Position numbers and translations under genes: made by a program. Positions 1-6,723 of a DNA stretch of 10,480 bases are shown piece after piece. The stretch is from Pseudomonadota bacterium (GTDB lineage Bacteria; Pseudomonadota; Alphaproteobacteria; UBA9655): the NCBI GenBank assembly GCA_021809225.1, contig JAKBAL010000020.1, positions 1 through 10,480 of the forward strand, written 5' to 3'. A model generated the notes under the pieces. It made no database searches. It had not been told where the DNA came from and saw only the letters and a list, made by a program, of their open reading frames with translations. The stretch's first letter is position 1. Each line of letters opens with the position of its first letter.

Positions 1-2424
1 CAGGGTTGCTTCTCCAATAACAAGTTGAGCCGCCCCTACTGCATCATCTGAAGAAAGAGGTTCTGAAAAAACTTTAACATGATCAAGGCGGCCTAACTTT
101 AACAGCAAATCCTCGTAATCCCTGATGCGATGATGGGTCGTTGGTCCAGCATCATAAAAACTTAACGTTAGAAAGGCTGCAGGAGGAACATTCATTTCAG
201 TACGAAGACTACGAACCTGAGAAACCACTTGAATAAGCCAGTTAATATCTTGGCTCGTTTCAAGATAGGTTAGGTCTTGAGTTTCAGGCCAAAGACTTCC
301 CATTAAAAGTCCTTGTTCAGGACGCAAATCCTGCCATAACGCTTCTGTAATAAAAGGCATAAAGGGATGTAATAGCCTTAAAATTTGGTCTAAAACCCAG
401 GCAACGGTCTGCTGCGTTTCTATTTTTTCATCATTTTCACTTGCAAATTTAGATTTGCAAAATTCAAGATACCAATCACAAAATATTCCCCAAATAAAAT
501 GATATAAAAGATGGGCAGCTTCATTAAATTTATACTCTTTAAGAGCCGTTTCAACACCACGAGCAAGGACAATAACTTGGCCTACAGCCCATTGATTAAT
601 AGGAACTTGGAGCTGATTGGGAGTAAAATTAGAGACAAACGTACATCCGTTCATTTCAGCAAAACGGGCGGCATTCCACAGCTTTGTCGCAAAATTACGG
701 TAGCCTTCCACGTGAGATTGAGAAAATTTAACATCCCGACCCGGCACTGCCAGTGCAGCTAATGTAAATCTTAAAGCGTCCGCCCCATAAGTATCGATAA
801 GGAGCAAAGGATCAACAACGTTTCCCTTGGTTTTCGACATTTTTTTCCCTTTTTCGTCACGCACAAGAGCATTCATATAAACTGTGGAAAAGGGAACCTT
901 CTTCGTAAAATGTAGGCCCATCATCATCATGCGGGCAACCCAAAAGAAAATAATATCATGGCCTGTTATCAACGTATCCGTCGGATAATAGCGTTTAAAG
1001 TCTTCCGTTTCCTTTGGCCACCCCAAGGTTGAAAAGGGCCATAGCGCTGATGAAAACCAAGTATCAAGGACATCTTCGTCTTGGGTTAAAGTAACCTCTT
1101 TGTTATAATGACAGGTCGCCTCTTGAAGGGCATCATCTTCATTTAAGGCTACAAAGGCTTTGCCATCTGGTCCATACCACACAGGAATTCGATGTCCCCA
1201 CCACAATTGACGAGAAATACACCAAGGTTGGATATTGCGCAGCCATTCAAAATAAGTATTTTCCCAATATTGGGGGACAAATTTTGTTTCTCCCGTTTCA
1301 ACCGCTTTTAAAGCTGGCTTTGCTAAAGTCACGGCATCAACGTACCATTGATCCATAAGCCACGGTTCAATGATAACGCCTGATTTTTCACCATGAGGCG
1401 TGGGAATTACTAAAGATTCTTCCTTCTCAAAAAAATCTTTAGCTTGCATCTCTTCAATGACTTTTTGCCGCGCCTTAAATCGTTCAAGCCCTTGATAAGG
1501 TTTGGGAACATTTTCATTCAAACAGGCATTGTGATCAAGAATATTAATTAAAGGAAGATTGTGACGTCGTCCGACTTCATGATCATTAAAATCGTGAGCC
1601 GGTGTTATTTTAACGGCACCCGTAAATTTTTCAGGATCCGCATGAAGATCCCCAATGATCGGAATTCGTTGATCTGTAAGTGGATGATGCGCATATTTAC
1701 CAATCAAGTTTTGATAACGCTCATCTTCAGGATGAACGGCTATGGCAACGTCACCAAAAACTGTCTCTGGACGACTGGTTGCTATTGTTATGGAATCTCC
1801 ATTTCCACTTTCGAGGGGGTAACGAAAATAGTACATCTTCCCATCAAGAGAAATATTTTCCACTTCAACATCTGAAATGGCTGTTTGCAACTTGGGATCC
1901 CAGTTAATAAGCCGTTTAGCCCGATAGATCAGTCCTTGGCGATAAAGTTCCACAAAAACATGGCGAACAGCAGCACTCAGACCTTCATCGAGCGTAAATC
2001 GTTCTCGGCTCCAATCAGGGGAAGCTCCTAAACGTCGAAGTTGGTGGGTAATCATTCCTCCAGATTCGGCTTTCCACGCCCAAACTCTTTCGATAAACTT
2101 TTCACGACCGAGTGTATGGCGAGACACATTTTCTTGCGCAAGTTGGCGCTCTACAACTAACTGGGTCGAAATACTGGCGTGATCGGTTCCTGGCTGCCAG
2201 AGAACGTCTCGTCCCTGCATACGATAAAAGCGAACAAGTATATCCTGAAGTGTAAAGGTAAACGCATGACCCATATGAAGATTGCCTGTTATATTGGGAG
2301 GAGGCATCATGATGGTATAAGGGATAGCCTGAGATCGAGTACCTGCTGCCATAAGACCTGAGCTTTCCCAAGCGGGATAAATTTTTTCTTCAATAGGAGT
2401 AGGTAAAAAGGTTTTATCTAACAT
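1..2424 (-). CDS. valS: Valine--tRNA ligase (C-terminal end outside window)
   Basis: Class I aminoacyl-tRNA synthetase that charges tRNA-Val with valine in the cytoplasm and hydrolyses mischarged Thr-tRNA-Val. The window holds 808 uninterrupted codons; bacterial ValRS is usually about 880-950 residues, so the C-terminal coiled-coil arm is probably what is missing. Visible in order: PPPNITGNLHMGH (HIGH-type motif, HMGH at about 50-53); GTDHASISTQ at about 79-88; a CP1 editing domain with TSRPETVFGD and TPAHDFND; DTWFSSALWP near 454; the KMSKS-type loop as KMSKT at 528-532; then an anticodon-binding helical region. The ATG at 2424 is the first possible start, because an in-frame TGA lies four codons upstream; a weak GAGTGA stands in for a Shine-Dalgarno site. 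It is the bacterial form. It lies 84 bases downstream of popZ, on the same strand. Odd point: ValRS normally reads GTDHAGIAT where this has GTDHASIST. Confidence 0.97.
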   Translation of the reverse strand, partial: MLDKTFLPTPIEEKIYPAWESSGLMAAGTRSQAIPYTIMMPPPNITGNLHMGHAFTFTLQDILVRFYRMQGRDVLWQPGTDHASISTQLVVERQLAQENVSRHTLGREKFIERVWAWKAESGGMITHQLRRLGASPDWSRERFTLDEGLSAAVRHVFVELYRQGLIYRAKRLINWDPKLQTAISDVEVENISLDGKMYYFRYPLESGNGDSITIATSRPETVFGDVAIAVHPEDERYQNLIGKYAHHPLTDQRIPIIGDLHADPEKFTGAVKITPAHDFNDHEVGRRHNLPLINILDHNACLNENVPKPYQGLERFKARQKVIEEMQAKDFFEKEESLVIPTPHGEKSGVIIEPWLMDQWYVDAVTLAKPALKAVETGETKFVPQYWENTYFEWLRNIQPWCISRQLWWGHRIPVWYGPDGKAFVALNEDDALQEATCHYNKEVTLTQDEDVLDTWFSSALWPFSTLGWPKETEDFKRYYPTDTLITGHDIIFFWVARMMMMGLHFTKKVPFSTVYMNALVRDEKGKKMSKTKGNVVDPLLLIDTYGADALRFTLAALAVPGRDVKFSQSHVEGYRNFATKLWNAARFAEMNGCTFVSNFTPNQLQVPINQWAVGQVIVLARGVETALKEYKFNEAAHLLYHFIWGIFCDWYLEFCKSKFASENDEKIETQQTVAWVLDQILRLLHPFMPFITEALWQDLRPEQGLLMGSLWPETQDLTYLETSQDINWLIQVVSQVRSLRTEMNVPPAAFLTLSFYDAGPTTHHRIRDYEDLLLKLGRLDHVKVFSEPLSSDDAVGAAQLVIGEATL

Positions 2425-2477
2425 TGGTTCTGATCACTCAATTTATGCGAAGGTGTTAAAGTATGACTCCCCTGCCG

Positions 2478-2500
2478 AAAAAGGGACACTTAAAAAGTCC
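2478..2500 (-). terminator. Possible weak terminator or attenuator between popZ and valS
   Basis: Read leftward, a GGACTT arm, a short T loop and an AAGT-GT-CC arm form an imperfect six-pair stem with a two-base bulge, followed by C and a run of five T. This has the outline of a Rho-independent terminator but the stem is weak, and valS follows 54 bases later with no convincing promoter. Partial attenuation or chance are equally likely. Confidence 0.2.
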
Positions 2501-2508
2501 AGCTGACA

Positions 2509-3147
2509 CTAATTTTTAGGCCAACCCGATGAGCGTAACACTTCTGAAAGCTTTTCAGCTGGTTTAATGGCCGCCTGCTGGACAATTTTTTCAACTTGTT
2601 CAGTCACAATTCCTCGAACAAGAGCCGGCAAATGAGTATCAAGCCATTCTTTTAAAAGGGGTTTTAAAATTTGACGAACCATATTTTCAACGGTTTCTCC
2701 ACCAACTCCTTCACTACACAGTAATCTTGAAGACTTTAGATTTTCACGAGCAAATGTATCAAGAGAAGAAAAGGCTTGAACAGTTTCCGAGAGGACTGTT
2801 GGAGAGATAAACGTTTCTTCATACCCTTGACGTGATTGAGAGGAGTAAAGAGAAGCTGGGGGTATCTCATTTTGCTGCTTTTCAGGATGAGTTTGATAAA
2901 AAGGAGCCGTATCGTCCTTTTGAGAATAAGGGAAAGAGGAGGGCGAGGAAGGGTCCCCTTGAAAGCTATAGCTTTCCTTTTTTTGACCCTCTTCAGGAAG
3001 AATGTGCGTTAAATCTAGAATATCATTAGTGTCTCTCAAGGGAGGAGGGTTGGTTTTTTCCTCATGAGAATCTCCCCCAATAATTTGGCGAATTGAAGCT
3101 AAAATCTCATCCATCGACGGCTCAGAGGCCGACTTTTCTGTCTTCAT
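2509..3147 (-). CDS. popZ: PopZ-like polar organizing protein (DUF2497)
   Basis: Predicted 212-residue homologue of PopZ, the alphaproteobacterial protein that self-assembles at cell poles and in Caulobacter anchors ParB-bound origins and recruits regulators. The N-terminal binding helix is recognisable (EPSMDEILASIRQIIGGD, residues 9-26). It is followed by a low-complexity stretch rich in Pro, Ser, Gln and acidic residues (about 27-115), and by the conserved C-terminal oligomerisation region (about 152-192, containing KPLLKEWLDTHLPALV). The start at 3147 is chosen because the family begins a few residues before the EPSM(D/E)EILASIR motif. Its ATG also overlaps the TGA stop of tolC as ATGA, which suggests translational coupling. 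An in-frame ATG at 3204 would add 19 residues encoded inside tolC and unlike the family. The linker is less acidic than the Pro-Glu-Asp linker of Caulobacter PopZ. Pole function is inferred from the family. Confidence 0.9.
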   Translation of the reverse strand: MKTEKSASEPSMDEILASIRQIIGGDSHEEKTNPPPLRDTNDILDLTHILPEEGQKKESYSFQGDPSSPSSFPYSQKDDTAPFYQTHPEKQQNEIPPASLYSSQSRQGYEETFISPTVLSETVQAFSSLDTFARENLKSSRLLCSEGVGGETVENMVRQILKPLLKEWLDTHLPALVRGIVTEQVEKIVQQAAIKPAEKLSEVLRSSGWPKN

Positions 3148-4646
3148 TGCGGGTCCCCATCTTTTACATAGCGCAAGTCTTTCCCTTGCCAGAACTGAAT
3201 CCAAGCATTTTTATATTCATTATAATATGCATCTGGATCATAATATTTTACATTGAGGCGTAAGTCGCGAGCCGTCAATCGACCCATGGCTACAAACACT
3301 TGGTAGCTCGTGACGATAAGTTTTTGTTGAGCATCAGCCAAATTAATTTGAGCGGCAATAAGATCCTCTTGGAGGAAGAGAACATCAATAATCGATTTTG
3401 TCCCTACGTTAACCTCTTCCACAGCTCCTTCAACAGCGAGTTCTTGAGCTTTGACTTGCGCCATAAATCCTTTAACGCTATCACGAGCGGCAATAAGATT
3501 ATCCCAGGCTGACGTTACATCTGCAACAGCCTGTCGTTGCGCACCAACCAACTTAACCTTCTGTTGAGCCACAATTTGGTAGGCTTGGCGAATTTGAGAG
3601 TTAGGGATGCCCTTAGAATAGAGAGGCACATTAACCGTTGCTAGAAAACCTAAATCCGTATTTTTTGGACGAAGAGGGGTTGCATTGCCAGATGGAGTGC
3701 CATGCTGAACACTATTACCAACTGTCCCCCGAACATCAACAGTGGGTAAAAGCCCCGCAATTTGGATATCCACACTATAGAGAGCCGCCTCAAGAGCGTA
3801 GCGCGCTTGAAGAATAACAGGGCTATGGGTTTTAGCAATCTCTATAGCCCGCTCAAGATTTTTAGGTAATTCTATAATAAGATGTGCAGGTGAGAGGTTT
3901 CCTGGCTCATTTCCTACTTGTTGCGTATAAGTTGCTCTCGAAGATTCAAGATCACCAATAGCCGCACTTAAAGTAGCTATAGCTTCTTCATACTTTGCGC
4001 GAGACGCCTCAACATCTGTGCGGCTTCCTTCTCCAACTTCAAAGCGAGCTTCAGCATGTTCTAAGTTCTTTTTATAAAATTGCTTGCTTTGTTCAAGATA
4101 ATTGACTTTAGCTTCATTTGCGAGAATCACTGTATGTGCATTCACACCCGCTAAAAGAGTTTGCTGCTCTTGGTTAAAAAGGCCCGCTCTCCCCGCAAGG
4201 ACATTACTTTCCGCCTGGCCAATAGTAGCTGTTGTCTTTCCTCCCGCATAAATATTCTGGTTTAAAGCTGCGACATAATTCGTATTACTATTATGAGCCT
4301 TCTTCCCTGGTCCGATAGGATATCTTTGGGTTTGTTCTTGGCTTCCCACGACAGAAAGGCTGGGTCGCCACTCAGCATTTGCCTGCGAAACATCTTCATC
4401 AGTAGCCCTTAACCCTGCTCGAGCCGCATCAAGATCTGTATTTTGCATATAAATTCGTTCAAGAGTCTGTTGGAGAGACGCGGGTTCTTCGTTCCGTTGT
4501 TCTCCAGGTGACATTAACTTTTCTTCAGTTTGAATTTGGCGATCTTGCAGCAAAGGAATAGACTCTCCCATAGAAGGGGAGCACAAAAAAGTGCTTGAAA
4601 TCAATAAAGCAAAAAACTGAAAAACCTTTAGATGCTGCATGCTCAT
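3144..4646 (-). CDS. tolC: TolC family outer-membrane channel protein
   Basis: 500-residue outer-membrane efflux/type I secretion channel: a trimeric beta-barrel with a periplasmic alpha-helical tunnel that docks with inner-membrane pumps. A signal peptide is visible at about 1-27 (Lys7, then a hydrophobic core, cleavage probably near Ser-Met-Gly). The two tandem OEP repeats are clear. The first carries WRPSLSVVGS (93-102), LNQNIYAGGKT (128-138) and RFEVGEGSRTDVEASRAKYE (201-220). The second carries GLLPTVDVRG (298-307), VNVPLYSKG (338-346), EVNVGTKSIIDVL (411-423) and AMGRLTARDL (453-462), the usual ending of alphaproteobacterial TolC. Start at 4646 with a second ATG two codons later; the bases just upstream are not a good ribosome site (see the short leader ORF). 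It sits between pcm and popZ, with the popZ start overlapping its stop. Which pump or exporter it serves cannot be told here. Confidence 0.95.
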   Translation of the reverse strand: MSMQHLKVFQFFALLISSTFLCSPSMGESIPLLQDRQIQTEEKLMSPGEQRNEEPASLQQTLERIYMQNTDLDAARAGLRATDEDVSQANAEWRPSLSVVGSQEQTQRYPIGPGKKAHNSNTNYVAALNQNIYAGGKTTATIGQAESNVLAGRAGLFNQEQQTLLAGVNAHTVILANEAKVNYLEQSKQFYKKNLEHAEARFEVGEGSRTDVEASRAKYEEAIATLSAAIGDLESSRATYTQQVGNEPGNLSPAHLIIELPKNLERAIEIAKTHSPVILQARYALEAALYSVDIQIAGLLPTVDVRGTVGNSVQHGTPSGNATPLRPKNTDLGFLATVNVPLYSKGIPNSQIRQAYQIVAQQKVKLVGAQRQAVADVTSAWDNLIAARDSVKGFMAQVKAQELAVEGAVEEVNVGTKSIIDVLFLQEDLIAAQINLADAQQKLIVTSYQVFVAMGRLTARDLRLNVKYYDPDAYYNEYKNAWIQFWQGKDLRYVKDGDPQ

Positions 4647-4660
4647 TTATATTTATCCAT
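4643..4660 (-). other. Possible five-codon leader ORF overlapping the tolC start
   Basis: An ATG at 4660 has a good ribosome-binding sequence (AAGGG, about 7 bases upstream) and opens a five-codon frame (MDKYK) whose TGA overlaps the tolC ATG as ATGA. tolC itself has no comparable ribosome site, so translation could enter through this leader and re-initiate at tolC. The frame is too short for any coding statistic, and the candidate promoter upstream would start transcription close to its ribosome site. Confidence 0.3.
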
Positions 4661-4673
4661 AAAATGCCCTTAA

Positions 4674-4702
4674 TTTATATACGGTATTTTGCCACTTTTC
4701 AC
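4674..4702 (-). promoter_or_regulatory. Candidate promoter for tolC-popZ
   Basis: Read leftward, GTGAAA (4697-4702) is followed after 17 bases by TATAAA (4674-4679). These match the sigma-70 hexamers at 4 of 6 and 5 of 6 positions. It lies in the 55-base gap between pcm and tolC. Such matches are common in AT-rich DNA, so tolC may also be read from the pcm promoter. Confidence 0.25.
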
Positions 4703-5358
4703 TAAAAATTAAACAGTTTTTGTTTGCGAAAGGCTTTTAACCGTGGCGCAAATGCATCAAAAAGAGAAACTTCTGTAAAATTTCCGGCTTGATTAATATA
4801 CCTTACAGCTTCCATTCTTCGGTTACTAAAGTGTTTAAATGTTACCAGTGTTCCCTCTTCTTTTAACTGTGAGACAAGCCCCTGAGGAATACTGTCAACA
4901 CACCCTTCAATCACGATTTTATCATAAGGCGCGTCTTCTTCCCACCCTTCTTCAAGGGGCCCCAAAATAGACTTTACCGAAGAAAGTTGCAAGTCATGAA
5001 CCAGCCGTTCAGTTTCTTGAGTTAATGTTTCTTCAGAATCAAGAGCAACAACAAAAGCTCCTATTTGGCTCAAAAGAGCAGGACCATAACCTGTTCCTGC
5101 AGCCACATAAAGGATAGAATCGGATGGTAATGGATTCAAAGCCTCTAAAAGACGGGCAAGAAGTGCAGGCCGCAAAAGAAAGCGTCCCTTGTTTAAGGGA
5201 AAATTTGCATCCATATACGCAATATGAGAAAGTTGACGAGGGACAAATCGTTCCCGAGGAATTTCTAAAAACCCTCTAATAATAAAAGGGTTTGTCGTCC
5301 CTTCAGGCCTCACTTGCCCCATGACCATATTTTGACGCATCATTGTAAAATCAGACAT
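4702..5358 (-). CDS. Pcm-family SAM-dependent methyltransferase
   Basis: 218-residue protein of the family annotated as protein-L-isoaspartate O-methyltransferase (Pcm). The N-terminal stretch is typical of the family: QVRPEG (15-20), then LEIPRERFVP (31-40) and an AYMD segment (47-50). The Rossmann-type SAM site is visible as YVAAGTGYGPALL (84-96), with an acidic strand end at VVALDSEE (103-110) and the later strand PYDKIVIEGCVDSIP (144-158). The segment where a true isoaspartyl methyltransferase carries its G-x-G-Q-T-I-S signature reads LNKGRFLLRP (55-64) instead, so the repair reaction is not assured. I therefore give no gene symbol. In many alphaproteobacteria a similar protein sits directly before tolC, and this gene ends 55 bases before tolC on the same strand. 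The methylated substrate is unknown. The start at 5358 is supported by family length; the ribosome site is weak. Confidence 0.85.
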   Translation of the reverse strand: MSDFTMMRQNMVMGQVRPEGTTNPFIIRGFLEIPRERFVPRQLSHIAYMDANFPLNKGRFLLRPALLARLLEALNPLPSDSILYVAAGTGYGPALLSQIGAFVVALDSEETLTQETERLVHDLQLSSVKSILGPLEEGWEEDAPYDKIVIEGCVDSIPQGLVSQLKEEGTLVTFKHFSNRRMEAVRYINQAGNFTEVSLFDAFAPRLKAFRKQKLFNF

Positions 5359-5391
5359 AAAAACACTTACTTTCTTTTTTTCTTACTGTAA
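5356..5391 (-). repeat. Leader element copy 1 (before the Pcm-like gene)
   Basis: These 36 bases, ending with the ATG of the Pcm-like gene, align without gaps to the 36 bases ending with the ATG of the S8 peptidase gene (6427-6462). I count 27 of 36 identical positions. Shared parts are TTACARTAAG at the 5' end, an A-tract, and AAGTGTT close to the ATG. The similarity stops at the upstream edge and does not continue into the proteins. It may be a common -10/translation-start element or an old duplicated leader. Confidence 0.5.
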
Positions 5392-5412
5392 CTCAATGAA
5401 AGATTTTGTGAA
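5385..5412 (-). promoter_or_regulatory. Candidate promoter for the Pcm-like gene
   Basis: Read leftward, TTCACA (5407-5412; 5 of 6 to the -35 consensus) is followed after 16 bases by TACAGT (5385-5390; 4 of 6 to the -10 consensus). The position, about 27 bases before the start codon, is sensible for a short leader. The -10 lies in the part shared with the S8 gene leader. I see no terminator in the 78-base gap after the S8 gene, so read-through is also possible. Confidence 0.33.
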
Positions 5413-5436
5413 GGGTTTTTAGAATCTATTACTTAA

Positions 5437-6429
5437 TTAAGTTGAGCTTCCTTGTTCAAGAGCTGCTCTAAGGTTGACCACACCCGCTCCGAAGTAAGCA
5501 TCCGGAAGATCTTTTCCCTCCAAAGAAATACTTCGAGCAGTTGTTAAAAGAAGACGGGTAATCTCTTCGGCTTTGAAATGAGGAAAAGCTTGTTTAAGAA
5601 GACTAGCGGCCCCCACTATCATGGGAGCGGCCATAGAAGTGCCTGATTTTTCACCAACTCCACCTCCTGTAACGGTAGAGGTAATTTGCTCCCCTGGTGC
5701 GGTAATGAAATACGACTGTGCAAACTGCAAGGAATTGTTCCCTGGAAAATTACTAAATTTAGCTAAAATTTCAGTGCCATTTTTATAGGAAGAAGCTCCT
5801 GCTAAAAGAAGTCGACCTTCCATCAACGGATTATGGGCTAATTCCACAAGACTTTTCGTATAAGCATTTTCCATTAAAGACAGACCTTCATTCCCCGCTG
5901 CGATAACGATCAATTTTCCCTCTTTAGCAAGATGCAAAAGAGCATCACGAATATTAGGATTCAACTTTTTATGGGTATAACTGAGCCGCATGGATATATT
6001 CACAATATGAGCAGGGCTTGAAGCAGCTATGTTCAACGCTTTTACAAAAGCTTGATCCCCGCCTATCCCAAGAACTTTAATAGGAATAATTTCAGTTTGA
6101 GGAGCGAGACCTAAGATAATTCCTGCAACATGTGTTCCATGACTTTCAAAACTATATTTACCATCTTTAAAGAACACGCTTTCAGAAATATCCCCCGAAT
6201 TATTACGGGTATTATAGCGATATGCGCTTAATTTAAGCGCTTTATGAGAAGCATCAAATCCTTCATCAACAACTGCAACAATTGTCCCTTTGCCATCCAG
6301 AAGATGTGTCTGAGCATAGGAAAGACCAATCACAGTATGAGGTGAAAGAGAAAATTGCGTCCCTTTCTTTTGGCCCATTGTCCCAAGAATGATGAAGAAA
6401 ATTATTGCATAAGTTAAAATCTTTGACAT
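5437..6429 (-). CDS. Subtilisin-like serine peptidase (S8 family), exported
   Basis: 330-residue subtilase that should cleave proteins outside the cytoplasm. The catalytic triad and oxyanion residue are all present: Asp55 in VAVVDEGFD, His97 in SHGTHVAG, Asn180 in AAGNEG and Ser265 in SGTSMAAP. A hydrophobic segment at about 5-19 behind Lys3 looks like a signal peptide or an uncleaved N-terminal anchor; the bases after it (Gly-Gln-Lys-Lys) give no clear signal peptidase site. Only about 20-25 residues separate it from the catalytic domain, so the usual I9-type inhibitory propeptide (about 70-80 residues) is absent. The DEG after the catalytic Asp replaces the commoner DTG or DSG. No C-terminal autotransporter or repeat domain follows. 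It is the first gene of the leftward set, with 78 bases to the Pcm-like gene, and is divergent from tRNA-Leu. Substrate and role are unknown; envelope protein processing or turnover is the plain inference. Confidence 0.92.
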   Translation of the reverse strand: MSKILTYAIIFFIILGTMGQKKGTQFSLSPHTVIGLSYAQTHLLDGKGTIVAVVDEGFDASHKALKLSAYRYNTRNNSGDISESVFFKDGKYSFESHGTHVAGIILGLAPQTEIIPIKVLGIGGDQAFVKALNIAASSPAHIVNISMRLSYTHKKLNPNIRDALLHLAKEGKLIVIAAGNEGLSLMENAYTKSLVELAHNPLMEGRLLLAGASSYKNGTEILAKFSNFPGNNSLQFAQSYFITAPGEQITSTVTGGGVGEKSGTSMAAPMIVGAASLLKQAFPHFKAEEITRLLLTTARSISLEGKDLPDAYFGAGVVNLRAALEQGSST

Positions 6430-6462
6430 ACTAACACTTTAATAGTTTTTTACTTATTGTAA
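6427..6462 (-). repeat. Leader element copy 2 (before the S8 peptidase gene)
   Basis: Partner of the element at 5356-5391: 27 of 36 identical positions without gaps, ending in the start codon. This copy contains TACAAT (6456-6461), a better -10 match than the TACAGT in the other copy, and the same AAGTGTT a few bases before ATG. Neither copy has a strong Shine-Dalgarno sequence, so AAGTG may be what the ribosome uses. Confidence 0.5.
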
Positions 6463-6489
6463 ATATAGATTGTTTCACAAAAAATGCAA
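6462..6489 (-). promoter_or_regulatory. Candidate promoter for the S8 peptidase gene
   Basis: Read leftward, TTGCAT (6484-6489) and TATATT (6462-6467) are separated by 16 bases; the -10 matches 5 of 6 positions, the -35 only 3 of 6. TACAAT at 6456-6461 is a rival -10 but has no good -35 partner. A small inverted repeat, TGATT-AA-AATCA at 6491-6502, abuts the -35 and could be an operator, or chance in AT-rich DNA. Confidence 0.3.
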
Positions 6490-6553
6490 CTGATTAAAAT
6501 CAATAAATAATGGAGGAAAATCACTTCAATACCTTGAACAAGATGATCTTTTG

Positions 6554-6582
6554 TTGACTTTTCTCCTGTATTTCTTTAACGA
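6554..6582 (+). promoter_or_regulatory. Candidate promoter for tRNA-Leu and the rnd operon
   Basis: TTGACT at 6554-6559 matches the -35 consensus at 5 of 6 positions. The right distance downstream holds only a poor -10, TTTAAC or TAACGA within 6575-6582. Transcription would start near 6588, a few bases before the tRNA. I see no terminator between the tRNA and rnd, so this promoter may drive both. Confidence 0.4.
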
Positions 6583-6591
6583 AAACAATAG

Positions 6592-6678
6592 GCCCAGGTG
6601 GCGGAATTGGTAGACGCGCTAGATTCAGGTTCTAGTAAGCGAAAGTTTGTGGAAGTTCGAGTCTTCTCCTGGGCACCA
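6592..6678 (+). tRNA. tRNA-Leu, anticodon CAG
   Basis: 87-base class II tRNA that reads the leucine codon CUG. The acceptor arm GCCCAGG (6592-6598) pairs perfectly with CCTGGGC (6668-6674), followed by A and an encoded CCA (6676-6678). The D stem is GCG with CGC around a loop containing GG. The anticodon stem CTAGA with TCTAG encloses the loop TTCAGGT, placing the anticodon CAG at 6626-6628. The variable arm (6636-6650) is long, with AAGC and GTTT able to close on a GAAA loop, as expected for leucine. The T arm GGAAG with CTTCT holds the loop TTCGAGT. It lies 45 bases before the RNase D gene on the same strand with no clear terminator between. Confidence 0.97.
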
Positions 6679-6723
6679 ATTCAAGGTATACTTCTTAAGC
6701 TTAATTTCTATTGAAAGAAAAAT

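Noticed and set aside
1561..1907. Open frames on the plus strand opposite valS
   Set aside because: They lie antisense to clearly conserved ValRS sequence, have no recognisable domains, and are fully explained as shadows.
2425..2508. Promoter for valS in the gap after popZ
   Set aside because: A CATAAA resembling a -10 is present, but no -35 hexamer lies at 16-18 bases from it.
2509..3204. Longer PopZ reading frame starting at 3204
   Set aside because: The extra 19 residues are encoded within tolC in another frame and do not resemble PopZ N-termini; the ATG at 3147 fits the family and the ATGA coupling.
6510..6557. A strong GGAGG at 6512-6516 and a 15-codon plus-strand frame starting at 6510
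   Set aside because: GGAGG lies inside the frame instead of before it, no suitable ATG follows at ribosome-site distance, and the frame ends inside the tRNA promoter candidate. It is probably chance.
6679..6723. Possible terminator after tRNA-Leu
   Set aside because: Only short palindromes (CTTAAG, AAGCTT) and distant TTCAA/TTGAA arms are present, with no GC-rich stem followed by a T run.
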